NCBI GenBank assembly: GCA_964424945.1 | Contig: CAYRLB010000026.1 | Span: 1 to 32,369 of the forward strand | Length of the DNA: 32,369 nt | Direction: 5' to 3' | Source: WHSP01 sp964424945 | GTDB taxonomy: Bacteria; Gemmatimonadota; Gemmatimonadetes; Longimicrobiales; Longimicrobiaceae | Shown: piece after piece, positions 30,869 through 32,369 of the stretch | How the letters are laid out: the number at the start of each line of letters is the position of its first letter | Position numbering within the stretch: the first letter of the stretch is position 1 | Position numbers and translations under genes: made by a program | The notes under the pieces: model-generated | Database searches by the model: none | What the model saw: the letters and a program-made list of their open reading frames with translations, nothing else | Told to the model about the DNA's origin: nothing

Positions 30869-31465
30869 TCACGGCGTGAAGGAAACGCCGATCACGAACG
30901 TCAGGTAGGAGATATCCTCGTCGGCGGTGATCTCCGTGTCGCCGAGATTGAACTCGACCGAGCGGGTGCGATAACCGACGGACGGCCGAACGGAGACGGG
31001 GCCGGCGGCGAACTGCACACCGATCGAACCCTCGAAACCGATCGAAGAATCGGACTCGATCGAGGCCGACCCGCCCTCAACCGAACCCTCGACCTCGGAC
31101 TTGCCGTAAACCAGCCCGGCGGACACGAAGGGCGACACAGGAAGCGTCGCTGCAGGAACGTTGACCTCGGCGCCGAGACGGAAAGCCGAATCGTTCAGCG
31201 AAATATCAAGCTCACTATCATCCGCACTGAAGCTGAAGCGGTCCCAGCCGGCATAGACGCCGACGAGGGGCGTCGGAGAGAACTTCACGGCCGCGCCGAA
31301 GCCGATACCCGTCTCGACCGCATCATCCTCATTCCAGTCACCGGTCGGGATTGCTCCGCCGCCACGGACTTCGAGCGAGAATGGAAGGGTCTGTGCCTGT
31401 GCGGCCGACGCTGCGCCAAGAGAAACAAACGCTGCAAAGAAAGCTGCCGAAATATGCCGTCTCAT
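30869..31465 (-). CDS. Outer-membrane beta-barrel protein (OmpA/OmpX-like, 8-strand)
   Basis: This 198-residue protein has a signal peptide (RRHISAAFFAAFVSLGAASA) cut after AQA, then alternating beta strands, for example SLEVRGGGAIP, VGVYAGWDRFSF, FRLGAEVNV and VRPSVGYRTRSV, separated by acidic loops. It ends in LTFVIGVSFTP, where Phe near the end helps barrel assembly. About eight strands are expected. It has no OmpA peptidoglycan-binding domain. The ATG at 31465 is preceded by AGGA at a good distance; the longer open frame upstream has no such site. Function unknown; it may be a pore, adhesin or structural protein. Confidence 0.85.
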   Translation of the reverse strand: MRRHISAAFFAAFVSLGAASAAQAQTLPFSLEVRGGGAIPTGDWNEDDAVETGIGFGAAVKFSPTPLVGVYAGWDRFSFSADDSELDISLNDSAFRLGAEVNVPAATLPVSPFVSAGLVYGKSEVEGSVEGGSASIESDSSIGFEGSIGVQFAAGPVSVRPSVGYRTRSVEFNLGDTEITADEDISYLTFVIGVSFTP

Positions 31466-31671
31466 TATGTCCTGGGGTAACTCTGGAAATGTAAACCACG
31501 GAACGTGCGACACTGTATCACTTCGCTGAGGGTCCCGCCAGCGGTCAGCAGAGTTCGCACCCCTGTGAAGTTCTAGACCGAATGCCGGATCGAGTGCATC
31601 GGCGACACGGGTTCTCTGATGAACAACCAAGGAAGATGCGTCGGATTGATGCGCCTTGACCTCGACGCGAG

Positions 31672-32369
31672 TCATGTCGAAGCGATCGTCTCGGCGATCT
31701 CAGCCGCGACAGCGCGCGCGGTGCGGCCCACCCCGATCAGGGTGGCGGAAGCGAAGCCCGTCCACTGCCCATACCCGAGGAGCCAGAGACGGGGCTCGCG
31801 AGTCGATCTGTTCCCATCAAGTGCAACACGCCCATCTTCCTCGACCGCGCCAAGTGACCGAAGATGAGTGAGCGCGGGTCGGAACCCCGTGCACCAGATT
31901 ACCGCATCGACATGCTCCTTCCCCCCATCGGGCCAGACGACGCCATCCGGGTAGAAGCGGTCGAAGGGCCGCACGCTCCGAAGCGCTCCCCGATCCCGCG
32001 CCTCGCGCACCGGCGCGACCATCACGATATCCCCCAGACTCGCAGGCGGTGGGTCGGGCCGTCCTTCCTGCCGAGCGCGGAAGAGGGCGGTCGCCTGGTC
32101 GAACAGGTATCGACCGTCCACATGATCAGGGAGGAAGGTCGGCTCCTCGAGCGTCACCCAACTCGTCTTCGCGACCTTTGACAGCTCGGCAAGGATCTGA
32201 GCTCCCGAGTTGCCGCCGCCCACCACCAGAACCCGTCGTCCCGCGAATGGAGCGGGTGATCGATAGCTGGCCGAATGCACCTGGACGCCCCTGAACAGCT
32301 CCTGACCGGGGTACGAGGGGATGTAAGGCTGATCCCACGTGCCTGTCGCGCTCACGACCGCCGACGTCA
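31672..32369 (-). CDS. Flavin-containing monooxygenase-like protein, 3' part (CzcO type)
   Basis: About 232 C-terminal residues are visible; the frame stays open up to the window edge, so the gene begins outside. VSATGTWDQPYIPSYPG is the standard ATG-x(W) segment of FAD-dependent monooxygenases, and RRVLVVGGGNSGAQILAEL is the NADPH-binding GxGxxG/A region. VIWCTGFRPALTHL followed by the dinucleotide-domain end GYGQWTGFASATLIGVGRTARAV completes the fold. The GTG at 32355 that opens the longest frame is inside the domain and is not a real start. The N-terminal FAD domain is missing. Substrate unknown; Baeyer-Villiger or metal-resistance-linked enzymes are related. Confidence 0.85.
   Translation of the reverse strand, partial: TSAVVSATGTWDQPYIPSYPGQELFRGVQVHSASYRSPAPFAGRRVLVVGGGNSGAQILAELSKVAKTSWVTLEEPTFLPDHVDGRYLFDQATALFRARQEGRPDPPPASLGDIVMVAPVREARDRGALRSVRPFDRFYPDGVVWPDGGKEHVDAVIWCTGFRPALTHLRSLGAVEEDGRVALDGNRSTREPRLWLLGYGQWTGFASATLIGVGRTARAVAAEIAETIAST

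Overview
The window is GC-rich, densely packed DNA from a diderm (outer-membrane) bacterium. Its genes for LPS transport and assembly (LptE-like, LpxH-like, heptose adenylyltransferase), numerous lipoproteins with clear lipoboxes, a signal-peptide-bearing beta-barrel protein and a TonB-type domain all imply an outer membrane. The gene set (DUF5683 protein next to murI, paired M16 peptidases, Ig-like repeat lipoproteins, HEAT-cyclophilin lipoprotein) looks to me like Gemmatimonadota or a relative. That placement is inference from gene content, not a phylogenetic result. A run of exactly 100 N at 7078-7177 shows that this is a scaffolded draft or metagenome assembly.

Layout. (1) 1-30 is the 5' part of a tRNA, probably tRNA-Pro, cut by the window edge. 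(2) 69-6671 is a chain of eight minus-strand genes, each overlapping the next by 4-8 nt: ybgC-type thioesterase, HEAT-repeat/cyclophilin lipoprotein, LolA/LolB-like lipoprotein, LptE-like lipoprotein, hemC, heptose-1-phosphate adenylyltransferase, rph and rdgB. It joins envelope building with haem synthesis, RNA processing and nucleotide sanitation. (3) 6872-10770 holds an LpxH-like phosphatase broken by the assembly gap, murI with a DUF5683 membrane protein, and a rhomboid protease overlapping an adenosine deaminase. (4) 10779-16248 is a minus-strand set: holA, mutS, a small TonB-domain lipoprotein and cystathionine beta-synthase. (5) 16286-22627, also minus, holds an ECF sigma factor with its zinc-binding anti-sigma factor, a Nudix hydrolase translationally coupled to two M16 peptidases (one with and one without the zinc motif), a DUF218 protein and a TPR protein.

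(6) From 22628 the region becomes looser and more accessory. It has a 630-nt stretch with no convincing gene, a small zinc-ribbon membrane protein, a malonyl-CoA-synthetase-like ligase, a 14-helix drug exporter, a secreted protein resembling copper polysaccharide monooxygenases with a C-terminal membrane anchor, a large lipoprotein of Ig-like repeats, an outer-membrane beta-barrel protein, and the 3' part of a flavin monooxygenase-like gene.

The left two thirds is ordinary core genome with tight operons. The most distinctive content is the surface cluster at 27376-31465 (LPMO-like protein, Ig-repeat lipoprotein, barrel protein), the HEAT-cyclophilin fusion, and a set of RNA-structure elements between genes: competing hairpins before the sigma factor, and a 21-bp perfect stem with a UNCG loop after the exporter. 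No CRISPR array, insertion sequence, prophage or classical defence system was seen.
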